The position numbers and the translations under genes are program-made. DNA of 64,000 bases from Thelonectria olida. Lineage: Eukaryota; Ascomycota; Sordariomycetes; Hypocreales; Nectriaceae. Below the pieces are notes generated by a model. It made no database searches. It was given only the letters and a program-made list of their open reading frames with translations, and had not been told where the DNA came from. The stretch covers positions 496,001 through 560,000 of the forward strand of contig JAGPYM010000006.1 of the NCBI GenBank assembly GCA_020736575.1. The letters run 5' to 3'. Shown piece by piece: positions 51,222 through 63,600 of this stretch. Numbering within the stretch: position 1 is the stretch's first letter; each line of letters opens with the position of its first letter.

Positions 51222-52118
51222 TTAAGCCCCACGAAGAGCCTTGACGGCGGCTGCTTCCGCACCTAGTACCCGGTACATGGCTAGATATTTGAGTACTCTG
51301 TCTTGGCCCTTTATTCCAGCCTTTTTAGCTTCCTTGAGGGCGTTGCTCAAGTCTAGCAGTAGGGTATTCTGACACTTCGCCAACCGCTCCTCCGTTTTAA
51401 TTGCCCATGGCGTATCGTGTGGGAGTGTGGATGTTGATGCCATGATGCGGCTGCACTCCTGAGCCGAAGCCAAGAGCTTGACGGGCGAACTTCCCAGAAA
51501 GCCTTCGTCGTCCTCGTTCTCTTCCTCCTCGTCGCTCTCATCGTCCCATTCCTTCTCAGCGCTCGCAGGTAGGCTATCCAGGGCGAGGCGCTCTTCCAAC
51601 GAGGACAAGCGCTCTGAGACCTCAAGCATTTTCCGCCCCTGCTCAACGGCGGCGCGCACGTCGCGCAGCTCCGTGTTCAAGGCGCTAGTTTCGTCCTTGC
51701 GAGTGGTGACTCGCGTCTTGACCTCCTCCACAGCCCGGCGGAAACCCATCAGCGCAACACGCACGTCCTCGACCTTTTCGTCGCCGCCGCGCAGCTCGTT
51801 CCCGAGGGACAGGAAGGCGGTGTAGTTGCTGTTGACGAGCTCGAGGAGCTCTGAACTGATGGCGGCGCTGCGGTCGCGCAGGTCGGAGCGCAGGTCCTCG
51901 AGGGTCTGATGGCGGTGCGGCAGGGCGGAGAGGTAGGCGGCAGGCTGGAAGTCTGCGGCGAGGAAGTCGGAGCGCGGCAGGGCCTCGGGGAAGGGGAGGG
52001 GTGCGTCGTCGTCAAAGTCTGAGGAGTCGTCGGAGGAGAGGTTGAAGGCGGGGGATGGGGAGTTTCGGGCGAGGGCTGAGGACGCAGGGGGGGCGAGGTC
52101 CGTTGCGTGGGCGGCCAT
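51222..52118 (-). CDS. cog2: Conserved oligomeric Golgi complex subunit 2 (COG2)
   Basis: Single exon, 298 aa. The COG2 N-terminal signature is clear: LPRSDFLAADFQPAAYLSAL followed by RHQTLEDLRSDLRDRSAAIS and LLELVNSNYTAFLSLGNELR. Helical coiled-coil sequence runs to about residue 190, then an acidic linker (DDESDEEEENEDDEG) and a C-terminal helical part. The short length is usual for ascomycete COG2, which lacks the long animal C-terminus. COG tethers retrograde vesicles at the Golgi. The gene is convergent with mrpl1, with only 168 bp between stop codons. Confidence 0.92.
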   Translation of the reverse strand: MAAHATDLAPPASSALARNSPSPAFNLSSDDSSDFDDDAPLPFPEALPRSDFLAADFQPAAYLSALPHRHQTLEDLRSDLRDRSAAISSELLELVNSNYTAFLSLGNELRGGDEKVEDVRVALMGFRRAVEEVKTRVTTRKDETSALNTELRDVRAAVEQGRKMLEVSERLSSLEERLALDSLPASAEKEWDDESDEEEENEDDEGFLGSSPVKLLASAQECSRIMASTSTLPHDTPWAIKTEERLAKCQNTLLLDLSNALKEAKKAGIKGQDRVLKYLAMYRVLGAEAAAVKALRGA

Positions 52119-54988
52119 TGTGAGTAGATAGCTGCGATTATCGGCTTGGAGGTATGCGAAGCCAATCTTGGAGGGGAACAGAGAGCTTTCGCTGTTTGAT
52201 GAGGGAATCTCGAGATATCGTCCCCTTCAGGTTGAATTCAGGCAGGTGTTTCGCTAGAGGGAACGGGAAAAATTGTTGAAAAGAAGAAACTCGGGTTCTA
52301 TCCGCAAATCTTCTCCATAAAAGAATTGAGGCGAGCCTTGCTGCATATGAAGCTGATATGAAGCTGACAGCTGAAAGATTGAAGTTGAATGAGTGGTGGA
52401 TGCATCAGTGTTTCTGCCACGGTCGCTAACATGGTGCGCTTAGCGCATCCGTATCCGTCAATTCATGGTGGGGTAGCTTATCGCTCTCGTCAACACCAAA
52501 AGGAATTCGTGGGGAAGACGACCAATAACCAGTCACGACGGTTGATACGCATCTCATCTCATGAGAATAGGACATATAACTGGAGTCTAGGCTTTGCTTA
52601 TCGTGCCTTCTATCAACAAGCTTCTATCGCCGTAGAAGACTGTGAAGATATTTCAAAATCAATATTCTTGACGACCCAGAGCCCCACGATTTCTATCGCT
52701 CGCATGGTCTCTCGCATGGCGTTTAGATGATGGCCATATGCATTGATATGTTGAAGTCTTTTTATAACTAACAGGAGTATGAGAATATGGTACAACCACT
52801 CGTCTGTTTGGTAGCGGTTTGAGGTTGTTTATTCCTGTCTTCGCCACTGTGGCTCGAGGAGGGATTCGTTTGAATGAACACACGTCTGGTGAGAATCGTC
52901 CACACCTGGAAATATTGGCAACTCTTCTTTAACTACGGAAGAAGTCTAGAATTCCCATTACCAATCACTTGCTGTGGACTGTGCCGAGCTTGTTTCCAAT
53001 CCCAGTCAAGCACAGGTGCTTCAATGATCATGCATCGTTTCTGCAGCTTCCTCAGGCCATTCTTACAGACCAGCTGCCCGAGTGGCGACACAGACGCCAT
53101 CGTCAAATGGATACTTGTAATTAGTAGGGAGAAAAATTGACTCAAGAGTCACCAAGAAGGTTGGATTCCGCGCAGCTGGTGGAGGCTATTTGTCAAGACT
53201 TCCTGTTCGTCTTGGTTTCTTGGCATCTAATCATGGTCATCGGACACAACGGTTTGGTAGTTCATCTTGGAAATATTCCTTCGAGCCGCCGAGCCGAGCA
53301 CTTTTCCGTGAGAGGGCTGATTCCGAGCGAACCTTGACCGAGTTCGTTTATGTTGGCCTGTTGGTTGGTGAAGGCCTGGTGGATGAGGGAATGTTAGATG
53401 CCCCGTGTTAGCGGGTGGAGCTCTGGGATGGGGGTCAAGGGAGTTTGCGGAGCTCACGAGAGCGCGATAGGCGTGGGCAAGGGGAGGTGGGCAGCAGCGG
53501 GCTTGGAAAGAAAAAGACGAAGAAAAAGCGAAGTGGTGGTTAACAGGGGTTTGCCGAGGATGTGATGGTTGAGATGCGAGTACGCAGTATCCGCATGTCT
53601 ACTTGTCCTGGATGGCTCAAAGACGAACAAGACCTGTTGCCTTTTTGGGATGTCCTGTCGATGGTGCTTGGTTCAATTTGTTAGTCTTATCGACATGCTT
53701 CTCGCAAGAAGCAATAACGATTACAAGGTGAGCCTGTCGTTGAGGGGGGATGACATGCGCTCGGTGTGTCGGTATCGGTGTTGGCGTCGGCTTATCGGGA
53801 TCGGTCAAGATTCAAAACGCAAAACCAATGAGAAAAGGCATGTCATGCGTCAACGAACCCATGTAGGGGCTGCGGCGAGTCTGCAATGGAAGAAGGGTTG
53901 AAGAAAAATCGAATTGATGATCCTGTTTGATCCGTTCATAGCATCACCGCCGGGTTAAACACCGTTCGGACCGGATCAGCTTCACCGTGACATCTGGTCC
54001 TGAACGAACCACTTGTCGTCTGCCAGTCGTGTCCCAGCGAATGCCGATTTCCCTTACTGGATACTGAAAGCTTTCCGGGGCCGGCCTCGGCCAAGGACAC
54101 GGCTGGTTCCTGATGCTTGCCGTGCTGTCAATGGGCAAAGCCGGCTCGTACGACCGGCCTCTCAGCGTTCCGGCAAAGCACCTGAGTCGCGCACTGTCGC
54201 CGCGGTCAGCATTGCAAACCCAAACCGAGCATGCAGCGAGAGCGAAGTCGGAGATCCGAGACCCTGACTGGGGCACAGCATCGTGCACAGGTCCACGGGA
54301 TCCCGCCCAGACGTTCCAGATTGGGGCAGGATGGGAGGGCTCTTGGGGCGACCCCTGGTAGAGCAACGGCTCACGAGTCGGAGGAAACAATGGCGGGCGA
54401 GGCTTGCTCCACGCACGGTTCCGACTAACGTCGGTGGCTTGCTCCAGGTGAGGTCCACGATGGTGAGGCCACGACGGGGTTGGAGCCGAGAATGGAAGTA
54501 CTGATAGAACAAGTCACGGTTCAAGGTGAGAGAGGCTTCATGGGTTCTTGTCCGGGTGTGGGGAATCGAGAGAGACAAAGATGAAAGAGGGAGTTTTCCT
54601 TTTTATGGGGAAGCGTGGGGGAAACAACAGACGTTGCGAAGGGGTTCTTGTGGTTGTCCAGATGACGGAAGCAGCGCCTGGATGGATTTAATACCTGCCA
54701 ACCTAGAATGAATGTCTTGGGGTCCGGAGGAAAAGAACTGTGGGTTTATCCGTCTCTCCGGGACGGGCGGACATTTCTCACATGTGTTTTGGCCATTCAG
54801 ATTGGAAGTCTAGGGCGTGGAGGTGAAGATGAGCAGGGCATGACATGACTGCCTTGGGTTAAAATACGAGGGCCAAGTGTGAGGCTGCTGCGCCCACACT
54901 GTAGCGGGCTCTAGTTGCAACAAAGTTATCAATCGCATGTCCGGTACTGCAGGAGCATCAATCGGGGCATTTCAACACCACCATCCAT

Positions 54989-55010
54989 TGGTCGGCTGAC
55001 TGGTCGGCTG
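54989..55010. repeat. Direct repeat TGGTCGGCTG x2
   Basis: Two identical 10-mers with a 12-bp period, next to a CCAAT box on the minus strand (54987-54991). It lies about 1.3 kb before hapX. Confidence 0.6.
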
Positions 55011-55660
55011 TCAAGTCGAATCAAGATCCCATAAACCCCAATAAAAATCCCGTGGGTTGTTGGGGTACAGCATCTGCGAGAATGCGACAACGGGCTCCGA
55101 GGTCCTCAAGATGCTTGCAAGAGGTGGGTTGGTGGGCGTCAATCCACGCGGAGTGGACGGAGGGTGGGGGCACAACCCGCACTGTGGACTGCCACCACAA
55201 CGAGGAAGAGAAAAAATCACCGGGTGGCAATGAATGCGTGGTGGGTGGGCATGGATCTACGAAGAGGACGTAGCGTTGCGCATCTTCCTTCGGGAGTTGC
55301 AAAAGGCAAATTACGTGGGCTGCAGTGATGTGTGTTAATGGGAGCTGCGATGATGAGGCCGTATGCAGGCCGTCCATCAACGGAGGAGAGACTAGGATGG
55401 TGACAGAGCCGTGAACCGAACAAACAACACTCCGAATCTGTCAGCTGCAAAAGAAAGAAGAAATATATAAATCAGCTGCGGTATTACTGGGTAGCAAGCT
55501 CTGACCATTCTCTGCCTCACACAACCAACAGCGACAGAATCAACGAACCTATGAGCAACAGCGGCTCTGACTGTCTCAGACAGTGCCCCAGAATTGACTG
55601 GGGCAAGTGCCTGGCGTGGTACCTCAGGTTGCCTGGCGCCGTGGGCTGCATGCGAAATTT

Positions 55661-55684
55661 TTATCAATCAAATCTTATCAATCA
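55661..55684. promoter_or_regulatory. Paired GATA-type sites (TTATCAATCA twice)
   Basis: The decamer TTATCAATCA occurs at 55661-55670 and 55675-55684, followed by AGATCAGATC. TTATC is the reverse of GATAA, the core bound by SreA-type iron-sensing repressors of hapX. An ATTGG (minus-strand CCAAT box) follows at 55720-55724. The ATG of hapX is about 620 bp downstream. Confidence 0.5.
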
Positions 55685-56302
55685 GATCAGATCCACCCAT
55701 CGTCTCCTGGAATCGGACCATTGGCTTCCCTGCTTCTTTTCCAGCCGTCGGTCATGGTTGGGGCACAAAAGAGAATGCACCCCACGCTTCATTTTCCCTT
55801 CCATATCCCTCTTTTGCCTCCCCCCTCCCCCTCCTGCTCAATCTTGGTTCATCCCTTCAATTGACGTCTTTCGTTCATTGTTAGCCGTCACCGTCGTTGT
55901 CAACATCCAGAGCTTCCGCGAATGGGCCTGCCAGCATCGCTTCTTGTTCCCTCGAGGCCACTAGCCGACGACTGACCCTCGCGCCGACCTCGTCAGCCTC
56001 CAGCCTCGACCAAACGCATGCATCCGAAATCGTCGTCGCAACCAGCTTCCGTTATCGTCTCAATTGACGACAGCCGCCTACGAATCGATTGAACACTTAG
56101 CCTGGGGAAGTTTGAAAAAGAGCGTGTTGCCGAGCCTTGTCTCTCACCTCGAGAGCTCACCTGGATTTCCCGTCTCGGAACTCCGAGGATTCAGCTGGCC
56201 ACTCAGCCGATTGACCCAACCGAGACCCGCAGTCCTCGCCACACATACGAACACACCAATACACCAGACGTTGAATAATATCGTCGTCTATTCTCGGCCA
56301 TC

Positions 56303-58162
56303 ATGCCGGGCAATCCTGCACCTCTGGCACCGTCTCGTCCTGTCGTTGACACGGCTGCCGCTACCGCCTCTGGCTCTTCAGGTCCCAAGTCCGCCGGGCG
56401 CCGACCTATCACTGCCGCTCCGAGTCCGGGCGCACCAGCCACACCTGGAGCCCCACAGCCACTATCCATCAAGCCGAGCGGGAAGCCGCCTCCGCCCATG
56501 CAACCTCAACAACGCACAGCACTTCCATCCATTAACAAGATGGCCATGTCGTCCGTTATCAGCCCCAGCCCGGTGCCGCCAGAGGCACCCAAGATGTCCA
56601 TGACCTCCAAGGAATGGGTCATCCCTCCGAGGCCCAAGCCCGGTAGGAAGCCCGCCACCGACACACCGCCAACAAAGCGCAAGGCTCAAAACCGCGCAGC
56701 CCAGCGGGCATTCCGGGAACGCAGAGCCGCCCGTGTCGGCGAGCTCGAGGAGCAACTGGATCAGCAGCGCGACACCCATGACAAGACAGAGACTGAGCTC
56801 AAGGACAAGATTCACGAGCTCGAGCTAGATGTTCAGTCCTTCCGCTCCCGTTGCATCCTGCTTGAAAATATGCTCGATCGGGAGCGACAAGAGCGCATCA
56901 AGGTCGAGACTGAGGCTGAGACTCTTAAGCGTCGCATGCAAGAAGGTGCATTTCATTCCGGATACCAATCCCGCAACATGAGCCATTCTCAACCCCCGTT
57001 TGAGGGACTTCAGAGCCCGACTAGCTCGGCTCCCAGACACAGTCTTCCCGATGGTCGACCTACGGAACGTCAAAGCGGCCACGCTTCCTTTTCCATATCT
57101 CAAATCATTTCACCTCCCGAGACCCTCGACATCAGCTCAGTAAATGATGTCCCAGAGTCTGCCCTTACCTGTGGAAACTGTTCCCCAAACGGACGATGTG
57201 CGTGTGCCGAGGAGGTGATGGCAGCAACCGCCGGCTGCGGGAAGTGCGGTCCGAATTTGACCTGCCATTGTCTCGACGCCGTCACGGAGGTTCTTAACCC
57301 TCCCCAGGACCTTAAGCGTCCCGCTTCTCCTTTGACTGCCGCGTCAAGTGAGAAGCGACGTCGTCCTAGCCCTGTGCAGGACGAGGCCGAGACTGACTTC
57401 ACCGCCATGTTTTCTCGAAATGCAGCACCAACCGTCCCTCCCGAGTCTCACTACTCAGCTCCATCCACTGTGACTCATGTCCCATCCTTTGATCCCATGG
57501 CATTTAAGGATGCATGCGGGTTTTGCAAAGACGGAACCTACTGCGTCTGCGCAGACACTGCTCTTGCCACCCCCGCCATGACCCCCAACGATACACTTCC
57601 CCCTATTTCTCATCAAGTCCAAACTCCCCCTCCCTCAGAAACCGATGTTGTACCCCCTGGAATGGCGATGGAGATGACCGCCGATGGTGCCGTCAAGCTG
57701 CCTCCTCGTCGCCAGAACCGCGACCAATCTTCTCAGAGTCGAGGCTGCGGCTCCAGCGGACCCGGAACCTGTGCCCAGTGCCAGTCCGACCCCAAGTCTG
57801 GCCTCTTCTGCCGCCTGATGGCTGCCAACTTCGACCGTAAGGGTGGTCCGGCAGGAGGCTGCTGCGGCGGTAAGGGTGCCGATGGAGGCTGCTGCAAGGC
57901 CCCTAAGAAGGAGAAGATTTCCCTGCCCAGTCTGCCCAGCCTTGGCCTTAGTTGTGCTGAGGCTTACCAGACGCTCTCAAGCCATCGGAATTTTTCCAAG
58001 GCGGCTGATGATATCGGCTCGTGGTTGCCAAAGCTCAAGGCAACCCCCAGAGCCGGCGCCCGACCTCAGCCGCCGGGTTCCATGATGCCTATCGAAGTTG
58101 AGGCAGCGAGCATCATGAGCGTTCTCAAGGACTTTGATGTTCGATTCGGGCGGGGATTCTAA
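56303..58162 (+). CDS. hapX: HapX, bZIP iron-regulatory subunit of the CCAAT-binding complex
   Basis: Single exon, 619 aa. The CBC-binding motif KEWVIPPRPKPGRK (104-117) is followed directly by the bZIP basic region KRKAQNRAAQRAFRERR and a coiled coil (about 146-215). Four cysteine-rich regions follow: CGNCSPNGRCAC (290-301), CGKCGPNLTCHC (312-323), CGFCKDGTYCVC (405-416) and CAQCQSDPKSGLFC (490-503), plus two CC pairs (520-521 and 530-531). This order is diagnostic for HapX, which represses iron-consuming genes in starvation and activates vacuolar iron storage in excess, sensing iron-sulfur clusters through these cysteines. It is normally repressed by a GATA factor; candidate sites lie upstream. 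No siderophore gene is nearby. Confidence 0.97.
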   Translation: MPGNPAPLAPSRPVVDTAAATASGSSGPKSAGRRPITAAPSPGAPATPGAPQPLSIKPSGKPPPPMQPQQRTALPSINKMAMSSVISPSPVPPEAPKMSMTSKEWVIPPRPKPGRKPATDTPPTKRKAQNRAAQRAFRERRAARVGELEEQLDQQRDTHDKTETELKDKIHELELDVQSFRSRCILLENMLDRERQERIKVETEAETLKRRMQEGAFHSGYQSRNMSHSQPPFEGLQSPTSSAPRHSLPDGRPTERQSGHASFSISQIISPPETLDISSVNDVPESALTCGNCSPNGRCACAEEVMAATAGCGKCGPNLTCHCLDAVTEVLNPPQDLKRPASPLTAASSEKRRRPSPVQDEAETDFTAMFSRNAAPTVPPESHYSAPSTVTHVPSFDPMAFKDACGFCKDGTYCVCADTALATPAMTPNDTLPPISHQVQTPPPSETDVVPPGMAMEMTADGAVKLPPRRQNRDQSSQSRGCGSSGPGTCAQCQSDPKSGLFCRLMAANFDRKGGPAGGCCGGKGADGGCCKAPKKEKISLPSLPSLGLSCAEAYQTLSSHRNFSKAADDIGSWLPKLKATPRAGARPQPPGSMMPIEVEAASIMSVLKDFDVRFGRGF

Positions 58163-59740
58163 GAACAGGGCCTTACATCAAACGAGGTCAACAGGATTAC
58201 AAACAAAAACGGGGATATGTGAAGAGCGCTCCGCATGAATAAGCAGTTGCAGAGTGCCAAATGGGGACATGGTTTGGGTTTTGGTCGGATAGCGGTTGTA
58301 TTATACCCATGTTTATCGCGAAGCAGGGGAAGCTTCATCTCGGTTTTTATGCATCTACGAGTCTACGTGTCTATTCAGCGCGCCTACATGATAATAGGAC
58401 ATTTTCTACCTTTTTGATTCAATATTTTGTGTGCGCTCGCTTGCTCTTGTGTAACTGAAGGTGATGTAACGGGAGTGAGGGTTAACTCACATCCCTTCCA
58501 ACAACGTTGCTAGATTCGAGGCACGCTAATAAACACATGTGCTTGATCTTTCATGGTTGTATTGCTCTCATGCGGTCGCACTTGATACGCAATGAGATTG
58601 ACACGATACTTGATTACTTTGTTGTCAGATCGAGCTGCATGAAATGTACGGCCAAGTCATCGGGATGTTCTCCCTCAGTTTCATTTGTTGATTGTCGATC
58701 GGCGTGCGTGCGAGTCCTTGTTACTTGTGCGTGACTTGAAACTAGTTATGAGGATGAAGGCATCATGAATGGTGGCACAATGATAAATGATCTATCGGGA
58801 CCTGGGCCCCGAGGTAGGGAGTGAACTGACACCACAGTGTGTAAGTCTGTAACGATAGGTGAAATTAGGATGGTACTGCTTATTGCTCTATTTTGGTCTA
58901 TTATGCTTCCGTATTCCATCACGCTTGATTGGAATGCCTTTGTGAGTTATATCTCACAAGCAGGCATTGAAAGAAGGGGGATTATGATTACACATGACAG
59001 GCAGAGGCGTGAGATTGGATATGAAGGTATACCATGCTGTGCTACAATAATGCTTGATAAGCAAAGGAAATTAATATGAATCAATGCAGGGCTTTTCCTT
59101 CTCATTTGTTATGCTGTAATCGACAGTCCAATCCAATGAGACAGCCCAGGCCAAGCATCCTGTCCATATTGGATCGTCTTATCACCACGAACTATAGACT
59201 GGGAAGTGCGGAGGCTGACAGCGAATGGTTCTAGAAGCACGAACTAGGATTTTCCTGATCAAACCGATGTCGCGTGCGAGGAAAGCAATGCGACTCGACG
59301 AGGGCGTGACAGGGTCGATCCAGGGAGGGAAGGTAGGACATGGATGGGACGTCGATAGGGAGTCATGGTGAAGGGATCTGGGTTGGAGGAGCTCTCCGCG
59401 CGCTAGCCAGCGCACAATAGTAAACAAATCGATCGCCGAAAGCCATGCTTTGGGACAAGGGAGGAACTGGTCCAGGAGTGACGGGAGGATTCGAGGAACG
59501 GAATGAGGGTCCTGGCGGAGGTGGAAGCTTGGGGGCGTGAGGTGTGGCAGCAACCTACCTGGGCACACTTTGAACAATATGCAAGTTCTGTTACAGACTC
59601 TAGGTGTGAGTTTTCTGTATAGCTGCACATGCTTTTTATTTGGGCTGGGCTTTTGTTTCTTTTGGCTTTGCTGTATGTGTATGTATGTGCCACGGGCTCG
59701 CAGCTGAAAGAAGCGGGCTTAGGTGCAGCCACGTTATCGA

Positions 59741-59769
59741 GACACGACACGACACGACAGGACACGACA
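59741..59769. repeat. Pentanucleotide repeat (GACAC)n
   Basis: Several GACAC copies with one interruption (GACAG). Confidence 0.85.
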
Positions 59770-60834
59770 ACAGGGTCTCGAGGATTACAGCCCTCTACGT
59801 CTAAAAGGAAGGAGGCAATGGCCGGCCAAAGCAGCGGTTTGCTGAGAAGAAAAGCTTTGACAGGCTGACGTGCATGTGTTCAATAGTTTTCCAGAGTGCG
59901 AAATGCAGGCGGCTCAAAAGGGAGATCTGGAAGAAGTGGTGCGAGCTTTCAAGCGCGCAGTCCAATGATTGGCATGGATTTTGGGGCGGATCGTCCCATG
60001 TGTTGGAATATGACGAGGGTTCGAGATGACGGAAAGATATCATGATGAACTTGGGAACTAAACGGAGGTGGTTGAACTGTTGGGACGGAGGTGGGACGGC
60101 GGGAGGGGCGGCGTGGAGACGGAAGGCCAACGCACCGGGCGGGCGGCTCACCCCGGGACCAGGACGGTATGACCGGGGACACAAGGAGAGGGGGAGGACA
60201 CAGTGAGTGGACGAGGGGGGAGAGATGGTCAGTCAGCCAGCGTGGAGGACGGCGAGAGGATCATGCTGCGGCTGGGGAGGACTTTTTACGAAGTATGTGC
60301 TCCGAGTTGATCAATTCATCAAATAGGACCCCTAAGAGTAGAACGCAACGAGTAAAGCTAGTAACGGGCCTCAAAAGCATTCGAAGCGAGGAGACGGACA
60401 AAACGAACAGTCCAGGGTCGGAGAGGCCGGGCCATGGCCGGCGGCAGATGGATATTCGCTGTTCGGTGACCGCTGTGCGAGGCCCCGTGGGCTTTGAACT
60501 GTAGGTTATTAACTAAGACTAATGATAGAGATGTAATCGTCATGCACAGCTCGTTTTCGTGTTCATCCATTTTCCTTTCGCACTTTTTTCATTTTTTTTT
60601 TTTTTTCACTTTCGACTTGATTAGTGTGCTGTCCTGTTTCCTCTTGTTCCTCGTCTTCTGTGACCATCTGACAAGCCCCAGAGGTAAAGAGGGGGGCAGG
60701 AAGAGGGGGGGATGCGGAGGTTTCTGGCAGGCAATGATTGGCAGCGAGGCGGCTGATGCAGGAAGAGAGGGGAGTGGAGGAGGAGGTGAGTGCATGATTT
60801 GGGCGTGGGGTTATTCAGTGGGCAGAATGTCTGC

Positions 60835-60850
60835 GTGTGTGTGTGTGTGT
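60835..60850. repeat. Dinucleotide repeat (GT)8
   Basis: About eight GT copies, then an interrupted GT tract. Confidence 0.85.
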
Positions 60851-61924
60851 GGTGTGTTGGCAAACGACAGATAGAACATAACTAGTCGTTACCCGCGCAC
60901 ATGTTTCTTGCTCGCAGAATGGTGCATGGTGTTGATGGCGTGGACGATGCAGATTGGCTGAAGACGAGGGAGAGGGGGGTGGGCGTGTGTCTCATTGCCC
61001 GCCCCCTCAGATGGATCATGGACAATGCTCGAGAGAGGGCAAGTTTGTTTGTGCGTCTGCATTGATTGATTCCTCTCCCTCTCGAAAAGTTGCTGTGGCA
61101 TCATTGCACCGTCTTCGGCACTCTCCTGGCCAAAGTCGTACCTGTGAGCGATATGTGTGTGTGCCGATTTCCACGGTCGAGCAATTTGGGGGCCATATGC
61201 ACGCACGCATCTATTCGTATCTGCGCAGTTAATTATTTCTCATCTGCAAGCAAGCGCCCAAGACGGGAGAAAACCCTTATTTTATCATTGCTCTCATGTA
61301 TCGTGACGTCTGTTGCAATTTGTTAAAATGAGCAGCGGGAAGGGGATGCATTCGTACAGTACCGATGCGGCCTTTTACGAAGGACATGCATTCTGCAACC
61401 GTTCCTTCTACTGTTTTGTGTTGCTACGCAACTCCTGACTTTCTTTGAATTTCCTTTTGTTTCGCTATTATCATTACTTTTTCCATGTGATGCGTGGATG
61501 CAAATGGATGGTAGGACAAGTCGGTCCTTTGCTTGGGGTCGGGGGAGGCGAGATGCAGTGACAACTCACGCCCTCCATACCGAAGAGACTGGGAGAATGC
61601 CACAAGCCGAACAAAGAAGCACCAAAGCCTTTCTAACAACAACTAGTTAAAGTGCTTGAGCTACTTTCTCTTTCTAGATAGCTTGCTCCCTGGTGCTGCT
61701 GGACAGCAAATTACATGGTGTGTTGCACGGCATCCGTTCATTCCCATGTCTGGGGGATCTCTCTTGTGTATTTTTGGACCATCATGTCTCGCAGGCATAG
61801 ACACACACCGAGTGCCTTTTCGTACATACCGTACCTGTTTGCCATGGCCACCGAGGAGGAGGAGGAGGGGTCCTACGGTAGGGAAGCAGGCCTGCACCTG
61901 GTTCCGGGCTGCAGAAAGGGAAAC

Positions 61925-61948
61925 GAGATGAGATGAGATGAGACAAGG
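61925..61948. repeat. Pentanucleotide repeat (GAGAT)n
   Basis: Four perfect GAGAT copies plus a partial one. Confidence 0.85.
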
Positions 61949-63234
61949 CAACATTTCGGGATATGGGATGAAGTCGGTGAGGGAAAACGTTGCTGGTAAT
62001 TGGTGGCGCCTGGGCAGTATCTGCACGTCAGAGGAGAGAGGGCGTGTTTATTAGAGGGGTTGCCAACGGTTCACTCGTAGATCGTTTTTCTAACTTTGCG
62101 CCGTCGACGAATATGTACGAAGTACGTAGTTGTGTATCTCCAAACTATTGATCACACACTCTCAAGGATCTATCTGAGCCTTGTAGATATATGCGAGTTG
62201 AGGTGTGAGAAGTGAGATGACATGGATTACAATGCACCCTGACGAAAGGATACATGAGCCTGGTTCAGCTCGTTCTTTTTCTCTCTCTTAATTCTTGTTT
62301 CGTTTCTTTTGGCAATTCCCACCAACGGCAGGTAATTAAAGTGCCTCGCAGGGAACGTCCTGGCAGTTGCTCCCACGGCATGAGCTGATTCAACGTCGAC
62401 GGCGATTCCAATTCATTTACCGTGCTTTTTGTTGGGATTGGCACTATCCCGCATTCTTCGGACAGCCATGCCAGCTTTACCCGCCACCAGAATTGCAGGG
62501 CCCAAGCACAAACACAATGAACAACGCAGCATAGCACAACTCAGCACGGCACAGCACAAGGCCCAAGCAAACAAACGCTGGCGGTTGACGGGAGCAGGTC
62601 GGACACTAGCAGGCCGGGCCAGGCCAGCTCATCAATATCTCCAGCGCATCTCAGATTACATTGCAGCCGGCCGCCGCCATTACGGGAAGAAAAAACTAGG
62701 TGGCTAGGGAATGGATTTGCCCAGCTCATCGGGGGCACCGCCGGTTATGTCTTAGACGGAGAGAAGGCAAGCAAGCAAGCAATGAAACCTGCTTTTCGTT
62801 GGATCTTTAACGGTCATGTCGCCCTCCTGGGATGATTTTGGGGGGGGAGGGTTTGCTTTCTTTTTAGTTATCGAGGATGCTAACGGCCGCCTTATCGAAA
62901 AGAAGCAAAAAACTGTCTGGTGGTCGACGGCACGTCAAGGCCACAAGTCAAGCAGAGGCAGAAAGAGAGGAGAGGAAACACGTGTGAGTGGCACATGGGC
63001 TTCTCAGGTACCGGGTCCAGGCCTCAGGCCCCAGGCCACAGCGTCGGCAGGGAACCGAGCAAGGGAGGAGAGACGCATTGCCGCATGGATTTCCCTTGTG
63101 TGAGAATGAGGCGTGAGAGCAAGACGGCTTTTGAGGTGTGTAAGGCAACGGGCCAGTGAGAGTGCGTGACGGGGGGTCCCGCTGAGCAAGTGACTGGAGA
63201 AGGCTCTCGCGCCGTCCCCAGGCCGCTCCGCTCC

Positions 63235-63258
63235 CGCCAACGCCAACGCCAACGCCAA
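63235..63258. repeat. Hexanucleotide repeat (CGCCAA)4
   Basis: Four perfect copies, outside any recognised coding frame. Confidence 0.9.
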
Positions 63259-63540
63259 CGCGATGCATCCCAGGCGAAGAAAAAAGACTGATCAACGAAC
63301 CAGAAGGGGAAAAAAAAGGTGCCGCCCGGTGTTGCCAGTGTCTTACATCCGTCTCGCTGAATGGCGCTTCAGAAGTGGCGGCGGCGAGCAGCGAGTCGGT
63401 CAGCCGTTCACAGAGGCAGCATGAAGCTGAGAAGACTCATCCAACCATGGAACCAACCACTTGACTCGGGTCGCTCCCACCCCCCCTCATCCAGCAGATC
63501 CCTGTTGAGTGCCTGCCGGGTTCCATTGCATCTGGTGGAG

Positions 63541-63600
63541 GGATGGATGGATGGATGAATGGATGGATGGCTGCTGTCGTGCTGTGCTGTGCTGTGTTGT
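63541..63600. repeat. Adjacent (GGAT)n and (GTGCT)n microsatellites
   Basis: A GGAT tetranucleotide run with one GAAT variant (63541-63570) is followed within 10 bp by GTGCT-type pentanucleotide repeats to about 63600, with degenerate copies further on. Confidence 0.8.

Larger units (their letters stand above)
52119..56302. other. Long region between cog2 and hapX
   Basis: About 4.2 kb with no recognisable gene. It should hold the cog2 promoter and a long hapX regulatory region and leader, with paired GATA-type sites and CCAAT boxes from 54.98 to 55.73 kb. Open frames on the minus strand near 54.0-54.6 kb are short and unconvincing. Confidence 0.5.

Noticed and set aside
54162..54578. 138-codon minus-strand frame
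   Set aside because: No domain, signal peptide or family resemblance, and competing frames overlap it.
43610..58162. Iron-acquisition cluster around hapX
   Set aside because: No siderophore synthase, transporter or reductase is present in the window.
63541..63600. Telomere or CRISPR array
   Set aside because: The units are GGAT and GTGCT, not the fungal telomere TTAGGG, and there are no unique spacers between long repeats.
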